Of a DNA stretch of 64,000 nucleotides, positions 8,220 through 17,817 are shown piece by piece. This stretch comes from Haloferax namakaokahaiae (GTDB lineage Archaea; Halobacteriota; Halobacteria; Halobacteriales; Haloferacaceae), in assembly GCF_042663225.1 (NCBI RefSeq), contig NZ_JBHTAA010000005.1, forward strand, positions 558,001 to 622,000, given 5' to 3'. Each line of letters opens with the position of its first letter. Position 1 is the first letter of the stretch. The notes under the pieces are model-generated. The model was not told the DNA's origin and searched no databases. It saw nothing but the letters and a program-made list of their open reading frames with translations. The position numbers were made by a program, and so were the translations under genes.

Positions 8220-8552
8220 ATGATGGACCGGTTTGAAATTGACGGCGAGGAAGTTCTCGATGGCGAAGTCAAACCGTTCGGGAACAGCGCCCACGTCACT
8301 GTCCCCAAACGCTGGATAGGAGCCGACGTGAAAGTTGTCCGGACTTCAAAAACCGAAGAACAGAAAGAAGAACACTTTCAGCCAAAACCAGAATGGACCG
8401 AGAACAACGACGATATATGCTCTTCTTGTGGGCGAGAAAGACAAGACCTCGATGATGATGAGAACCTACTTCCCGAAGTAACAATTGGGTTGAGCGAAGT
8501 CCAAGACTGGATTTGTAGTACCTGTCGTGAAAATGGCCGGGGGATGGCATAA
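8220..8552 (+). CDS. Transposase-associated protein, DUF2080-like, with AbrB-type fold and Cys pairs
   Basis: 110 aa. The N-terminal part (EVKPFGNSAHVTVPKRWIGA) looks like an AbrB-type DNA-binding hairpin. The C-terminal part has two CxxC pairs (CSSCGRERQD; CSTCREN) that could bind one zinc. Proteins of this type are regularly found just upstream of tnpB in haloarchaeal IS605 elements and are annotated as DUF2080 transposase-associated. A role in expression or transposition control is plausible but untested. ATG codons at 8220 and 8223 are both possible starts. The stop lies 3 bp before tnpB. Confidence 0.8.
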   Translation: MMDRFEIDGEEVLDGEVKPFGNSAHVTVPKRWIGADVKVVRTSKTEEQKEEHFQPKPEWTENNDDICSSCGRERQDLDDDENLLPEVTIGLSEVQDWICSTCRENGRGMA

Positions 8553-8555
8553 GTA

Positions 8556-9830
8556 ATGACGAAAAGACAGACTCTCGTCAAGACTCTGGACTTCCTACTG
8601 GACATTCAGAGTGACAACGAGGGTCTGTTGTACGACGCCACGCTCGAAGCCCGCTTGGTGTATAACGAAACAATCCGTCTCGCCAAAGAAGGCGTGGACT
8701 GGGGCGTGATTCCCGACCGCGTGGCCGCCGACGCTAACCTCGTGAAAAACACGACCCAGCGCGTTGTCGCCAAGGCACTCGGCGCGATGGAGAACTACTA
8801 CGAATACGACGACTTCGGCCAGCCGAGCCACACCAAGGACGGTGCGTACCCGCTCCGAGCGAACTACGAGGAGGGATACAACCTGTCGCTCACCGACGAC
8901 GGTGACGTGGCATTCCGCATCAGCGCGAAGCCGTACAAACACGTCAAGGGCGTCCTCAAAGGGAGTGACGCCCACCTCGATATTCTCAAGACCGCACTCG
9001 AAAACGACGAGTGGAAGATTGGGACGGCGGAAGCCCTGTTCCACAACGACAACGCCGAGTTGCACGTCAACGTCACCAACACCGAGCAGACCGTTCGAGA
9101 CAAGCAGGACTCACGGACGGTTGTCGGCGTGGACGTGAACGAGGACAATGTGGCTCTCACCGCACTCTCTGAGAACGGTGTCGAAGACACGTTGGTTATT
9201 GACTTCCCCGAAATCAAGTTCGAGCGTCACCGCTATTTCACGATGCGGAAGCGGGTGCAGAACGCGGGGAAGGACAGCATCCATGACACGCTGGAAGGGC
9301 GTGAGGAACGGTTTGTCCGTGACAGACTCCACAAGGTATCTCGGCATATCGTGGGGTGGAGTCGTCAGTTCGAGAAGCCGTGCATCGTCTTTGAAGACCT
9401 CAAAGAGATGCGCGACAGTATCGACTATGGTACGCGGATGAACCGACGCTTGCACCATCTCCCGTTCCGCGCCCTACAGTTCTATACGTCGTACAAGGCG
9501 TCGTTCGAGGGCATCCCAACCGTGTGGATTGACCCTGCGTACACGAGCCAGCGGTGTCCGATGTGCGGACATACGGAACGTGCGAATCGAAACAAAAAGC
9601 GGTTCAAGTGCAAGTCCTGTGAGCATCAAGACCACAGCGACCGTGGTGCAAGCGTCAATATCGCCGTGAAAGGAGTGAAGAAGCTCGATTGGAATGTGCC
9701 TGCTCTCAATAGCCTTCCCGTTGTTCGGAAGGTGCGACGGCAGGCATCGGGGGCCGTGGACGCCCCGACCGTGACCCACCCGACCGTTCGAGGCTATCAG
9801 GCCGATGGTCGGATGGGAGTATCCGACTAA
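8556..9830 (+). CDS. tnpB: RNA-guided endonuclease TnpB (IS605 OrfB)
   Basis: 424 aa. The RuvC-like triad is intact: Asp about 193 in VVGVDVNEDN, Glu about 280 in IVFEDLKEMRD, and Asp about 362 in SDRGASVNIA. The zinc finger CPMCGHTERANRNKKRFKCK (from about 333) precedes the last Asp. N-terminal helices include AKALGAMENYYEY. TnpB proteins are guided by an RNA made from the element's right end (reRNA/omega-RNA) and cut DNA at the excised donor site, which favours element retention. The guide would cover the 3' part of this gene and the hairpin at 9841-9862. The arrangement and length are normal. Confidence 0.93.
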   Translation: MTKRQTLVKTLDFLLDIQSDNEGLLYDATLEARLVYNETIRLAKEGVDWGVIPDRVAADANLVKNTTQRVVAKALGAMENYYEYDDFGQPSHTKDGAYPLRANYEEGYNLSLTDDGDVAFRISAKPYKHVKGVLKGSDAHLDILKTALENDEWKIGTAEALFHNDNAELHVNVTNTEQTVRDKQDSRTVVGVDVNEDNVALTALSENGVEDTLVIDFPEIKFERHRYFTMRKRVQNAGKDSIHDTLEGREERFVRDRLHKVSRHIVGWSRQFEKPCIVFEDLKEMRDSIDYGTRMNRRLHHLPFRALQFYTSYKASFEGIPTVWIDPAYTSQRCPMCGHTERANRNKKRFKCKSCEHQDHSDRGASVNIAVKGVKKLDWNVPALNSLPVVRKVRRQASGAVDAPTVTHPTVRGYQADGRMGVSD

Positions 9831-9840
9831 ACCACGGGAA

Positions 9841-9862
9841 GCCTCGGGGCTTGACCCCGAGG
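9841..9862. repeat. Right-end hairpin, likely part of the TnpB guide RNA scaffold
   Basis: Identical to 7733-7754, with an 8-bp perfect stem and a cttga loop, 10 bp after the tnpB stop. By analogy with known TnpB systems, the reRNA should end near here, with the guide taken from the flanking host DNA beyond the right tip. The exact tip is not determined. Confidence 0.75.
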
Positions 9863-9923
9863 CGGTTCACTGAGAGCACAACGAGTAACCGTTAAGAAGA
9901 CAGATTCCCTAAACGGGGCGAGG

Positions 9924-10148
9924 ATGACCGATTACACGGACGAGGAAAAACGAATTCTCTCGTATCTCCGCGATAGCGTTAGCCACGGGGAAGCGTACTT
10001 CCGGGCCAAGAACATCGCCGAGGCCATCGGTCTGACCGCAAAGCAGGTTGGCTCGCGCCTGCCACGGTTGGCCGAGAAGTCCGAAGATGTCGAAATCGAA
10101 AAGTGGGGTCGCGCACGCTCGACGACGTGGCGCGTCACCCGCAGCTAA
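9924..10148 (+). CDS. Small winged-helix protein, DUF7123-like
   Basis: 74 aa. MTDYTDEEKRILSYLRDSVS and AEAIGLTAKQVGSRLPRLAE form a compact helix-turn-helix/winged-helix domain ending in STTWRVTRS. It is conserved in haloarchaea, where I recall it as DUF7123. It is probably a DNA-binding protein, with target unknown. It lies 61 bp to the right of the IS605-type right hairpin, so its upstream region may have been changed by the insertion. Confidence 0.7.
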   Translation: MTDYTDEEKRILSYLRDSVSHGEAYFRAKNIAEAIGLTAKQVGSRLPRLAEKSEDVEIEKWGRARSTTWRVTRS

Positions 10149-10191
10149 CCTGATTCCGCGGTTTTTTACCCGCTAAGGACGACTACATCTC

Positions 10192-10617
10192 ATGACCGTC
10201 CGCGTGAGACGAACGTTCGAGTTCGACGCCCCCGTCGAGGACGTGTGGGCGTTTATCTCCGACCCGGCGAAGCGAGCAGACGCTATCAGCGTCGTCGAGC
10301 GGTACGACATCGACGGCCGACGGGCGACGTGGCACATCGCGTTGCCGATTCCTCTCGTTCGTTCGACGGTCGAGGTCAAGACCGAGGACGTGGAACTCGA
10401 CGAACCGCGGTTCGTTCGCTTCGTCGGCCGCTCTCGCGTGATGCGCGTGACCGGCGAACACACTATCGAGGAGACAGACGGCGGAAGTCGTCTCATCAAC
10501 GAGTTCGTCGTTGACGGCAAACTCCCGGGCGTCGAGACGTTCTTCGAGCGCAACCTCGACAGGGAACTCGACAATCTCGAACGAGCGTTGCGAGAGGAGT
10601 TCGAATCGACTGATTGA
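10192..10617 (+). CDS. SRPBCC/CoxG-like START-domain protein
   Basis: 141 aa. The whole protein is one SRPBCC fold: it begins VRVRRTFEFDAPVEDVWAFI (strand-helix opening), has central strands ending in RFVGRSRVMRVTGEHTIEET, and closes with a long C-terminal helix (FFERNLDRELDNLERALREE). Members bind hydrophobic ligands or act as chaperone-like subunits. No nearby gene indicates the ligand. It is convergent with the aldehyde dehydrogenase across a hairpin-rich spacer. Confidence 0.8.
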   Translation: MTVRVRRTFEFDAPVEDVWAFISDPAKRADAISVVERYDIDGRRATWHIALPIPLVRSTVEVKTEDVELDEPRFVRFVGRSRVMRVTGEHTIEETDGGSRLINEFVVDGKLPGVETFFERNLDRELDNLERALREEFESTD

Positions 10618-11026
10618 CACTGCGAGGCTCGTTCGCACGCGGTGCGCTATCCACTGTTACGGAGGGTTTATCAGACCCGACTTCTTAGCACCATTCGCCG
10701 ACGCAATAGGCGCTTTTCTCGCCAGACGTCGGCGACTCCACATCCGCCGCACACACCGCAGCGTTCTCGGGGTCCGTTGCGGACTCACTTACGACGTGGC
10801 CACGTCGTAACGCGTCCCTTGGCCCGGTGGGACGCACTCCTCTCCCCCATCCTCACCTTGTCGGGTGAGACGGGGACACCCAACCATCGCCCCTCTTCGT
10901 TCCTCACGCTCCGAGCGGACGCGCTCGGTTCGGCGCTCAGTCTGCCAGTCAGACTCGACGAACGTTCTGGAGTACCGTCGCTCGACAGGTGAGCGGCAAA
11001 AATAAAATTGGACAGCGGGTCCGGAC
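10618..11026. other. 409-bp convergent intergenic spacer packed with hairpins
   Basis: There is no credible gene. At least six inverted repeats lie in order: a nested stem 10695-10703/10727-10735, a small stem 10772-10784, a perfect 22-bp palindrome 10789-10810, a 7-bp stem 10812-10818/10829-10835, a 6-bp stem 10852-10857/10864-10869, and a 7-bp stem 10911-10917/10922-10928. It could be a structured RNA, a repeat-element remnant or a bidirectional terminator. Overlapping short frames are Arg/Ser-rich shadows. Confidence 0.6.
10789..10810. repeat. Perfect 22-bp palindrome
   Basis: The sequence ttacgacgtggc/cacgtcgtaa reads identically on both strands with no loop. It lies at the centre of the hairpin-rich spacer. 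A protein-binding site or a cruciform/terminator stem are both possible. Confidence 0.75.
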
Positions 11027-12550
<1,524 letters not shown>

Positions 12551-12691
12551 AGTGGTGATATTTGCGCAACTCGCATTAATAACCCCGCTACCGCCCATGG
12601 GAGGGTGCGTTTTTGTGTCTTGCTACCACTATACACAGATACCGATGAGCATAGACAGCCTCTTGCAACGACCACCACTACGGACTCCAAT

Positions 12692-13423
12692 ATGAGCGAG
12701 CGCATGGCAGGGATGGGGACGCGCTTGACGCTCGACCTCTGGCACCCGAACTGTTGGGCCATCGAGGCGACGAGCAGAAATCCGGGGGGCATCCTCGCCC
12801 ACGCGATCTACGATGCGCCGACTGCGGGTGTCGAGCGGTCGAACGGGCTGTTCACGGCGTACGGTGACAGCGTTGCGGAAGTCGAAGACCTGCTCGAATC
12901 CATCGCCAAGTCGGACTTGGCGGGCGACGTGCACGAACTACAGGAGCGATTCGACCCGCGTGGCGAACGCGTCGCCCCGGGGTCGGTCGCACGCGAGTTC
13001 TTCCTCGAATACGACCCGGGAGAGATGGTTTGCCCGCTGCTCGTCGAACAGGGATTCGTCCACAGCGCGCCCGGCCAAATCGAACGGGGAAGAGAGACGT
13101 GGCAGGTCTGGTTCGCAGGCCAGCGCGACGAGATTCAAGACCGAATCGACACCGTGGCCGAGGCGTCCGGGGCGGACATTCGAATCGCGTCGATTTCCTC
13201 GGCGGAGGGTGCAGAACCCGAACGAGGGCGGCGACTCGACACCCTCACCCGCAGTCAACGACAGGCGTTCGAACTCGCCCGTGAGGAGGGCTACTACCGG
13301 TGGCCGCGCGAAACCTCGACGCGCGAACTCGCCGCGGAGATGGACATCTCGAAGACGACGCTCTTAGAACACTTGCGAAAGGCGGAAGCGAAACTCCTCG
13401 ACCCGCAGGGAGTAGAGAACTAG
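12692..13423 (+). CDS. Bacterio-opsin activator-type HTH regulator
   Basis: 243 aa. The N-terminal two-thirds is a ligand-sensing domain (begins MSERMAGMGTRLTLDLWHP). The C-terminus (about residues 180-243: LTRSQRQAFELAREEGYY, STRELAAEMDISKTTLLEHL, RKAEAKLL) is the HTH-10/Bat helix-turn-helix typical of haloarchaea. It lies between and divergent from the aldehyde dehydrogenase, and its stop overlaps that of the proline dehydrogenase by 4 bp (13420-13423). Such regulators often control adjacent catabolic genes, so a proline-responsive role is inferred. Confidence 0.85.
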   Translation: MSERMAGMGTRLTLDLWHPNCWAIEATSRNPGGILAHAIYDAPTAGVERSNGLFTAYGDSVAEVEDLLESIAKSDLAGDVHELQERFDPRGERVAPGSVAREFFLEYDPGEMVCPLLVEQGFVHSAPGQIERGRETWQVWFAGQRDEIQDRIDTVAEASGADIRIASISSAEGAEPERGRRLDTLTRSQRQAFELAREEGYYRWPRETSTRELAAEMDISKTTLLEHLRKAEAKLLDPQGVEN

Positions 13424-14259
13424 AGTCCGGTGACGGCGCGAAGTGCGAACAGTGCGTTCTCCTTGCGCTCGCGGACGCGCCGATAGAAGTACTGGAACCA
13501 CTTGTCGCCGTACGGGACGTACTGCCACGTCTCGACGCCCGCTGCTGCCAACTTTCGCTGTTCGTCTTCGCGGACACCCATCAACATCTGCACCTCGTAG
13601 GGAGTTCCGTACTCCTCGCCGAGTTCACGCGCGTGGGAAATCATCTTCGGGTCGTGACTGCCGACGGCGATGCCGTCGTCGAACTCGCGGAACATGAATT
13701 CGAGCAGTCTCTTGTACACGTCGTCCACCTCGGCTTTCTTCTTGTGAGCGACCGACGCGGGTTCGTTGTACGCGCCCTTGACGAGTCTGACTTTCCCGGG
13801 CACGTCGGCGAGGCGTTCGAGGTCGTCGGGCGTCCGCTTGAGGTTCGCCTGCACGCAGACGCCGACGGTGCCGTCGGTTCGGCGACCGAACTCGCAGACC
13901 GCATCGAGCGTCACGTCGGTCGTCGTGTGGTCCTCCATATCGACCCAGACGAACACGTCCTGTTCGGTCGCGGCCGTGACGATTCGGTCGAGGTTGTCTC
14001 GAAATACGTCGTCGCCGATGTCGAGACCGATTTGCGAGGGTTTGACCGAGATGCAACCGTCGAGGTCGGCCGACCCGAGTCTGTCTACGAGCGTGAGGTA
14101 CTCTTCGGTGTCGGCGGCGGCGTCCGCTCGGTCGGTGTAGTGCTCACCGAGGACGTTCAGAATCCCGGCGATGCCGTCTCGGTTGAGCGATTCGAGATAG
14201 GAGATGGCGTCGTCCGGTGTCTCGCCCGCCACAAAATTGTTCGCAAGTGGGGGTATCAT
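13420..14259 (-). CDS. Proline dehydrogenase (PutA-type TIM barrel)
   Basis: 279 aa from the ATG at 14259. IPPLANNFVAGETPDDAISY opens the barrel. SVKPSQIGLDIG, VFVWVDMEDHTTTDVTLDA, KVRLVKGAYNEP, VGSHDPKMISHA and VQMLMGVREDEQRKLA are the substrate- and FAD-binding strands of the PRODH family, with the C-terminal YRRVRERKENALFALRA helix. It oxidises proline to pyrroline-5-carboxylate and passes electrons to the membrane. It stands alone rather than fused to P5C dehydrogenase. The stop overlaps the regulator's stop on the other strand. Confidence 0.92.
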   Translation of the reverse strand: MIPPLANNFVAGETPDDAISYLESLNRDGIAGILNVLGEHYTDRADAAADTEEYLTLVDRLGSADLDGCISVKPSQIGLDIGDDVFRDNLDRIVTAATEQDVFVWVDMEDHTTTDVTLDAVCEFGRRTDGTVGVCVQANLKRTPDDLERLADVPGKVRLVKGAYNEPASVAHKKKAEVDDVYKRLLEFMFREFDDGIAVGSHDPKMISHARELGEEYGTPYEVQMLMGVREDEQRKLAAAGVETWQYVPYGDKWFQYFYRRVRERKENALFALRAVTGL

Positions 14260-14427
14260 CACCCACAGTTCTGAGACGACCCTCCTAAAGGGGAACCCTA
14301 CCAAATATTTCGACGCTTAATCTAGGAAATAATCGAATTAGTGGGTCCACTGTCCGGCGGTTTTTGACGCGAACCGACCATGGACGGTTACAGGTATATC
14401 TATTACACTAGAAGAGAGTTCTTTGTT

Positions 14428-15768
14428 ATGTCACCGCAAGGCACGGACAGACTCGACCGCAGAACGATGCTGAAGCTCTCGGGCCTCGGCCTCGTTGGTG
14501 CGACGGCGGGCTGTCTCGAAAGCGACGAAGAACCAACCACGACCGACTCCAACGGCGGCGGCGGCGGTGGAGGCGGCGGTGGTGGCGACGAAGAGACGAC
14601 GACCGAATCCGACGGCGGCGACGGCGGGATGTCCTCGTACACCATCGGTATGGTCGATTCGCTCACCGGGTCGCTCGCGCCGTACGGCGAGCGCAACACC
14701 CGCGGCCGCGAACTCGCATTGGAACAAATCAACAGCGTCGGCATCGGCGCGGACGGCGCGTCGCTCAACGTCTCCGTCGAAGACGACGAGAGTACGAACC
14801 AAGCAGGCGTCTCGGCAGCACAGAAACTCGTCAACCAAGACGGCGTTCCGCTGCTCATCGGCTCTGTCGGGTCCGGCGTCTCCATCGCCATCTTCGACAG
14901 CGTGACCAGCGACGCGGGCGTCGTCCAAATCAGTCAGAACAGTACGAGTCCCGAACTCACGTCTCGTCCGGACCTGCTCCGGATGAGTCCGTCGGGGGCG
15001 GCGAAGGGCCGCGCACTCGCAAACCTCGTCGGCGACGACGGTCACGACACCGTCGCCGTCACGTGGATCAACAACGACTACGGGACCGGACTCTCGGACG
15101 TGTTCGCAGAGACGTTCGAATCCAACGGCGGCACCGTCGCCTACAACGAACCGCACGACCAGGGGCAGTCGTCGTACAGTGGGGTTCTCACCGAGATGGC
15201 CTCGACCGACGCGTCGGCGTGGGTGTTCATCACCTACGCGAACGAGTACACCGTCATGGTCAACGAAGGGTTCGACCAGGGCTACAACACCCAAGTTGAC
15301 TACTACGGCGCCGAATCGACGGTGGCCGACGAAATCATCGAGAACACGCCGGAAGGCAGCATGGACGGCATGAAGGGTATCACCGAGAGCGCCCCGCAGG
15401 ACCAAGAGAACTACCAGAACTTCGTCTCGAACTTCGAAGCCGCCTACGACACGTCGCCGACCGTCTGGTCCGCGTACGCCTACGACGCCGTGACCGTCGC
15501 GGCACTCGCAGTCGCCGCGGCAGACGACTTCACGAGCGAAGCGCTCGCCAGCGTCGTCCGCGACGTGACGCGCCCAGATGGGGAAGAAGTGTTCAACTTC
15601 GAAGAGGCGGCCGCCATCCTCAACGACGGCGGCTCTGCCAGCGACATCAACTATCAGGGCGTCTCCGGTCCGGTTGACCTCGACGAGAACGGCGACCCGC
15701 CGGGCTTCTACCAGATTTACAGCGTCGAGAACCACGAATACGTCTACGGCGACTACATCACGAGCTGA
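14428..15768 (+). CDS. Amino-acid ABC transporter substrate-binding lipoprotein (Tat)
   Basis: 446 aa from the ATG at 14428. RRTMLKLSGLGLVGATAGC holds the twin arginines at 11-12 and the lipobox Cys at 29, so it is exported folded and lipid-anchored. A Gly/Thr-rich linker (about 35-65) precedes a type I periplasmic-binding fold of the Leu/Ile/Val class (YTIGMVDSLTGSLAPYGERN; TRGRELALEQINS; QNSTSPELTSRPDLLRMSPS). It is the first gene of a five-gene transporter. A longer in-frame start at 14380 is unlikely because it would mask the Tat signal. Substrate may be branched-chain amino acids or, given the neighbours, proline. Confidence 0.9.
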   Translation: MSPQGTDRLDRRTMLKLSGLGLVGATAGCLESDEEPTTTDSNGGGGGGGGGGGDEETTTESDGGDGGMSSYTIGMVDSLTGSLAPYGERNTRGRELALEQINSVGIGADGASLNVSVEDDESTNQAGVSAAQKLVNQDGVPLLIGSVGSGVSIAIFDSVTSDAGVVQISQNSTSPELTSRPDLLRMSPSGAAKGRALANLVGDDGHDTVAVTWINNDYGTGLSDVFAETFESNGGTVAYNEPHDQGQSSYSGVLTEMASTDASAWVFITYANEYTVMVNEGFDQGYNTQVDYYGAESTVADEIIENTPEGSMDGMKGITESAPQDQENYQNFVSNFEAAYDTSPTVWSAYAYDAVTVAALAVAAADDFTSEALASVVRDVTRPDGEEVFNFEEAAAILNDGGSASDINYQGVSGPVDLDENGDPPGFYQIYSVENHEYVYGDYITS

Positions 15769-15803
15769 TGATGCACGTACGGACTGCGCGCAGACCATCC
15801 CAA

Positions 15804-15809
15804 CGGAGG
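15804..15809 (+). promoter_or_regulatory. Shine-Dalgarno site for the GTG-started permease
   Basis: ggaggt, 8 nt before the GTG at 15818. It decides the start of livH, whose frame is open much further upstream. Internal operon genes in haloarchaea often keep such sites, unlike leaderless first genes. Confidence 0.75.
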
Positions 15810-15817
15810 TCGGCGCG

Positions 15818-16759
15818 GTGATCGCACTCCAAATCAGCCCCTTTCAGTTCGTTGCCAACGGCATCGTTTATTCGAGCATCATCGTGCTCGCGGCCATCGG
15901 CCTGTCGTTAGTCTACAGCATCGCCGACTTCGCAAACTTCGCCCACGGTGACCTCATGACCGTCGGCGCGTTCTCGGCGCTGTTCTCGGTTGGATTCCTC
16001 CAGCCGATGTTCGGCGGTGCGAACGTCTTCGGACTCCCGCTGTGGTTCTTCGCCGCACTCGTGTTCGGCATGGCCGCCGCAGCGGTGATTGCGGTCATCA
16101 CCGACCGCTTCATCTACCGGCCGATGAAAGATTCGGGGTCGATTGGACTCCTGATTACGAGTATCGGCGTCGCGCTCGTCTACCGTGCGCTCGTCTATCT
16201 CTCGTTCGGGTCCGACTCCGAGCGGTACGGTGTCGCCCGGCAGGGACCGGTTCCGTGGATTCGAGAGACACTCGGAATCGCAGTCACGCCGCGCAATCTC
16301 GTGGTCGTCATCCTGACTATCGTACTCGTCACCGCGCTACACCTGACGCTCACGCGAACCACGCTGGGGCGCAAGATGCGCGCAACCGCGGACAACGCCG
16401 ACCTCGCTCGCGTGAGCGGGATTCGAACCGGTGAGGTCATCATTGCGATGTGGCTCATCGGCGGCGCACTCGCCGCCGCGGGTGGCGTCTTCCTCGGACT
16501 CGAAGAACTCGTCCGCCCGCGGATGGGCTTCGACATCCTGCTCATCGTCTTCGCCGCCGTCATCCTCGGCGGTATCGGGTCGGTGTACGGTGCGATGCTC
16601 GGTGGCTTCGTCATCGGCATGGTCCACGAACTCGTGCCGCTGTTCAACCAGTGGGGAATCCTCCCCGTCGGGTCGCAGTACGCGCCGGCAGTCGCGTTCC
16701 TCATCATGGTCGCTATCTTGCTCGTCAGACCGAACGGAATCGCGGGTGATGCCACGTGA
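15818..16759 (+). CDS. livH: Branched-chain amino acid ABC transporter permease LivH
   Basis: 313 aa with a GTG start supported by an upstream ggaggt. About eight transmembrane helices are visible. The family signature YSIADFANFAHGDLMTVGAF is near residue 35, and RKMRATADNADLARVSGIRT (about 185) is the cytoplasmic EAA-like loop that contacts the ATPases. It pairs with the next gene to form the membrane channel. It overlaps livM by 4 bp (gtga). Confidence 0.92.
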   Translation: MIALQISPFQFVANGIVYSSIIVLAAIGLSLVYSIADFANFAHGDLMTVGAFSALFSVGFLQPMFGGANVFGLPLWFFAALVFGMAAAAVIAVITDRFIYRPMKDSGSIGLLITSIGVALVYRALVYLSFGSDSERYGVARQGPVPWIRETLGIAVTPRNLVVVILTIVLVTALHLTLTRTTLGRKMRATADNADLARVSGIRTGEVIIAMWLIGGALAAAGGVFLGLEELVRPRMGFDILLIVFAAVILGGIGSVYGAMLGGFVIGMVHELVPLFNQWGILPVGSQYAPAVAFLIMVAILLVRPNGIAGDAT

Positions 16760-17817
16760 GTAGCGTGACCGCGTGGATGAACGACACTATCGTCCGCGAC
16801 CCAGCAGAGCGGCGCATCATGGCGATTCTCGTCGTCATCACCGTCGCGCTCGTCGGCGGCGTCCTCGCGGGCGTCATCGGCCCGCGCTTCCTGCTGTTCC
16901 AAATCGCACTGGTCGGCATGTACGCCCTGCTCTCGCTCGGACTCAACGTCCAGTGGGGCTACGCCGGACTCATCAACTTCAGCGTCGCCGCGTTCTGGGG
17001 CATCGGCGCGTACAGCGCCGCGCTGTTGACCGCGCCGAACTCGCCGCTAGGACTCGATTTACACCCAGTGGTTGGCTTCCTCGCGGCAATCGTCGTGAGC
17101 GCGCTCATCGCAATCCTCATCGGCATCCCGACGCTCCGACTGCGCGAGGACTACCTCGCTATCGCCAGTCTCGGACTGGCAGAGGTGATTCGGCTCATCA
17201 TCCTGAACGAGCGTCAGTGGACCGCGGGGTCGAGCGGTATCAGCGGTATTCCCGAACTGCTCGGGTGGTTGCCGCTGACCGACGCGGCGACGACGGCCAG
17301 CGTCGTCGTCGTTCTCCTCGCGCTCACCTACCTGTTCCTGCGGCGGGTTCACCGCTCGCCGTGGGGGCGCGTGTTGCGGACGATTCGGTCCGACGAGGAC
17401 CTCGCCGAAGCGCTCGGCAAGAACTCCTACCGGTTCAAGATGCAGGCGTTCGTCCTCGGGAGCATCATCATGGCGATTGCGGGCGCGTTCTACGCGCACT
17501 TGAACCTCTACATCGACCCCTCGGACCTCGTCCCGCTGACGACGTTCTACATCTGGATTGCCGTCATCCTCGGCGGCACCGGGTCGAACCGCGGAGCAGT
17601 CGTCGGGGCGGCCGTTGTCATCGCCATCCGCGAGGGGACGCGCTTCCTGAACGACGTCCCGGCGATTGGGTCGCTCGGACTCGACGTGGCACCGCTTCGC
17701 CTGCTGTTCGTCGGGGCGCTCATCATCCTCGTGATGCGCTTCCGACAGGACGGCCTGTTGCCACCGAAAGACGAACTCATCTGGCCGAGCGCCCGAAAGG
17801 AGGCTGACGACCAATGA
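16756..17817 (+). CDS. livM: Branched-chain amino acid ABC transporter permease LivM
   Basis: 353 aa, GTG start overlapping the livH stop. Ten or so transmembrane helices. LGLNVQWGYAGLINFSVAAF is the family's substrate-path signature, and GRVLRTIRSDEDLAEALGKN is the ATPase-coupling loop. It forms the heterodimeric pore with LivH. The stop overlaps the livG start by 4 bp, so translation is coupled through the operon. Confidence 0.92.
   Translation: MSSVTAWMNDTIVRDPAERRIMAILVVITVALVGGVLAGVIGPRFLLFQIALVGMYALLSLGLNVQWGYAGLINFSVAAFWGIGAYSAALLTAPNSPLGLDLHPVVGFLAAIVVSALIAILIGIPTLRLREDYLAIASLGLAEVIRLIILNERQWTAGSSGISGIPELLGWLPLTDAATTASVVVVLLALTYLFLRRVHRSPWGRVLRTIRSDEDLAEALGKNSYRFKMQAFVLGSIIMAIAGAFYAHLNLYIDPSDLVPLTTFYIWIAVILGGTGSNRGAVVGAAVVIAIREGTRFLNDVPAIGSLGLDVAPLRLLFVGALIILVMRFRQDGLLPPKDELIWPSARKEADDQ

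Larger units (their letters stand above)
7733..9862. mobile_element. IS200/IS605-type insertion sequence, apparently complete
   Basis: The element is bounded by two identical 22-bp hairpin sequences at 7733-7754 and 9841-9862 and contains tnpA (minus), an accessory gene and tnpB (plus). Elements of this family move as single strands through Y1-HUH transposases, recognise subterminal hairpins, and make no target duplications or terminal inverted repeats. The true tips lie somewhat outside the hairpins and cannot be fixed from one sequence. It sits between a DUF7525-like gene and a small winged-helix gene. All three reading frames are intact, so it may be mobile. Confidence 0.85.

Noticed and set aside
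10618..11026. Possible tRNA or small structured housekeeping RNA in the hairpin-rich spacer.
   Set aside because: No cloverleaf with T-loop (ttcgaatc type) and acceptor pairing could be drawn; the stems are independent hairpins.
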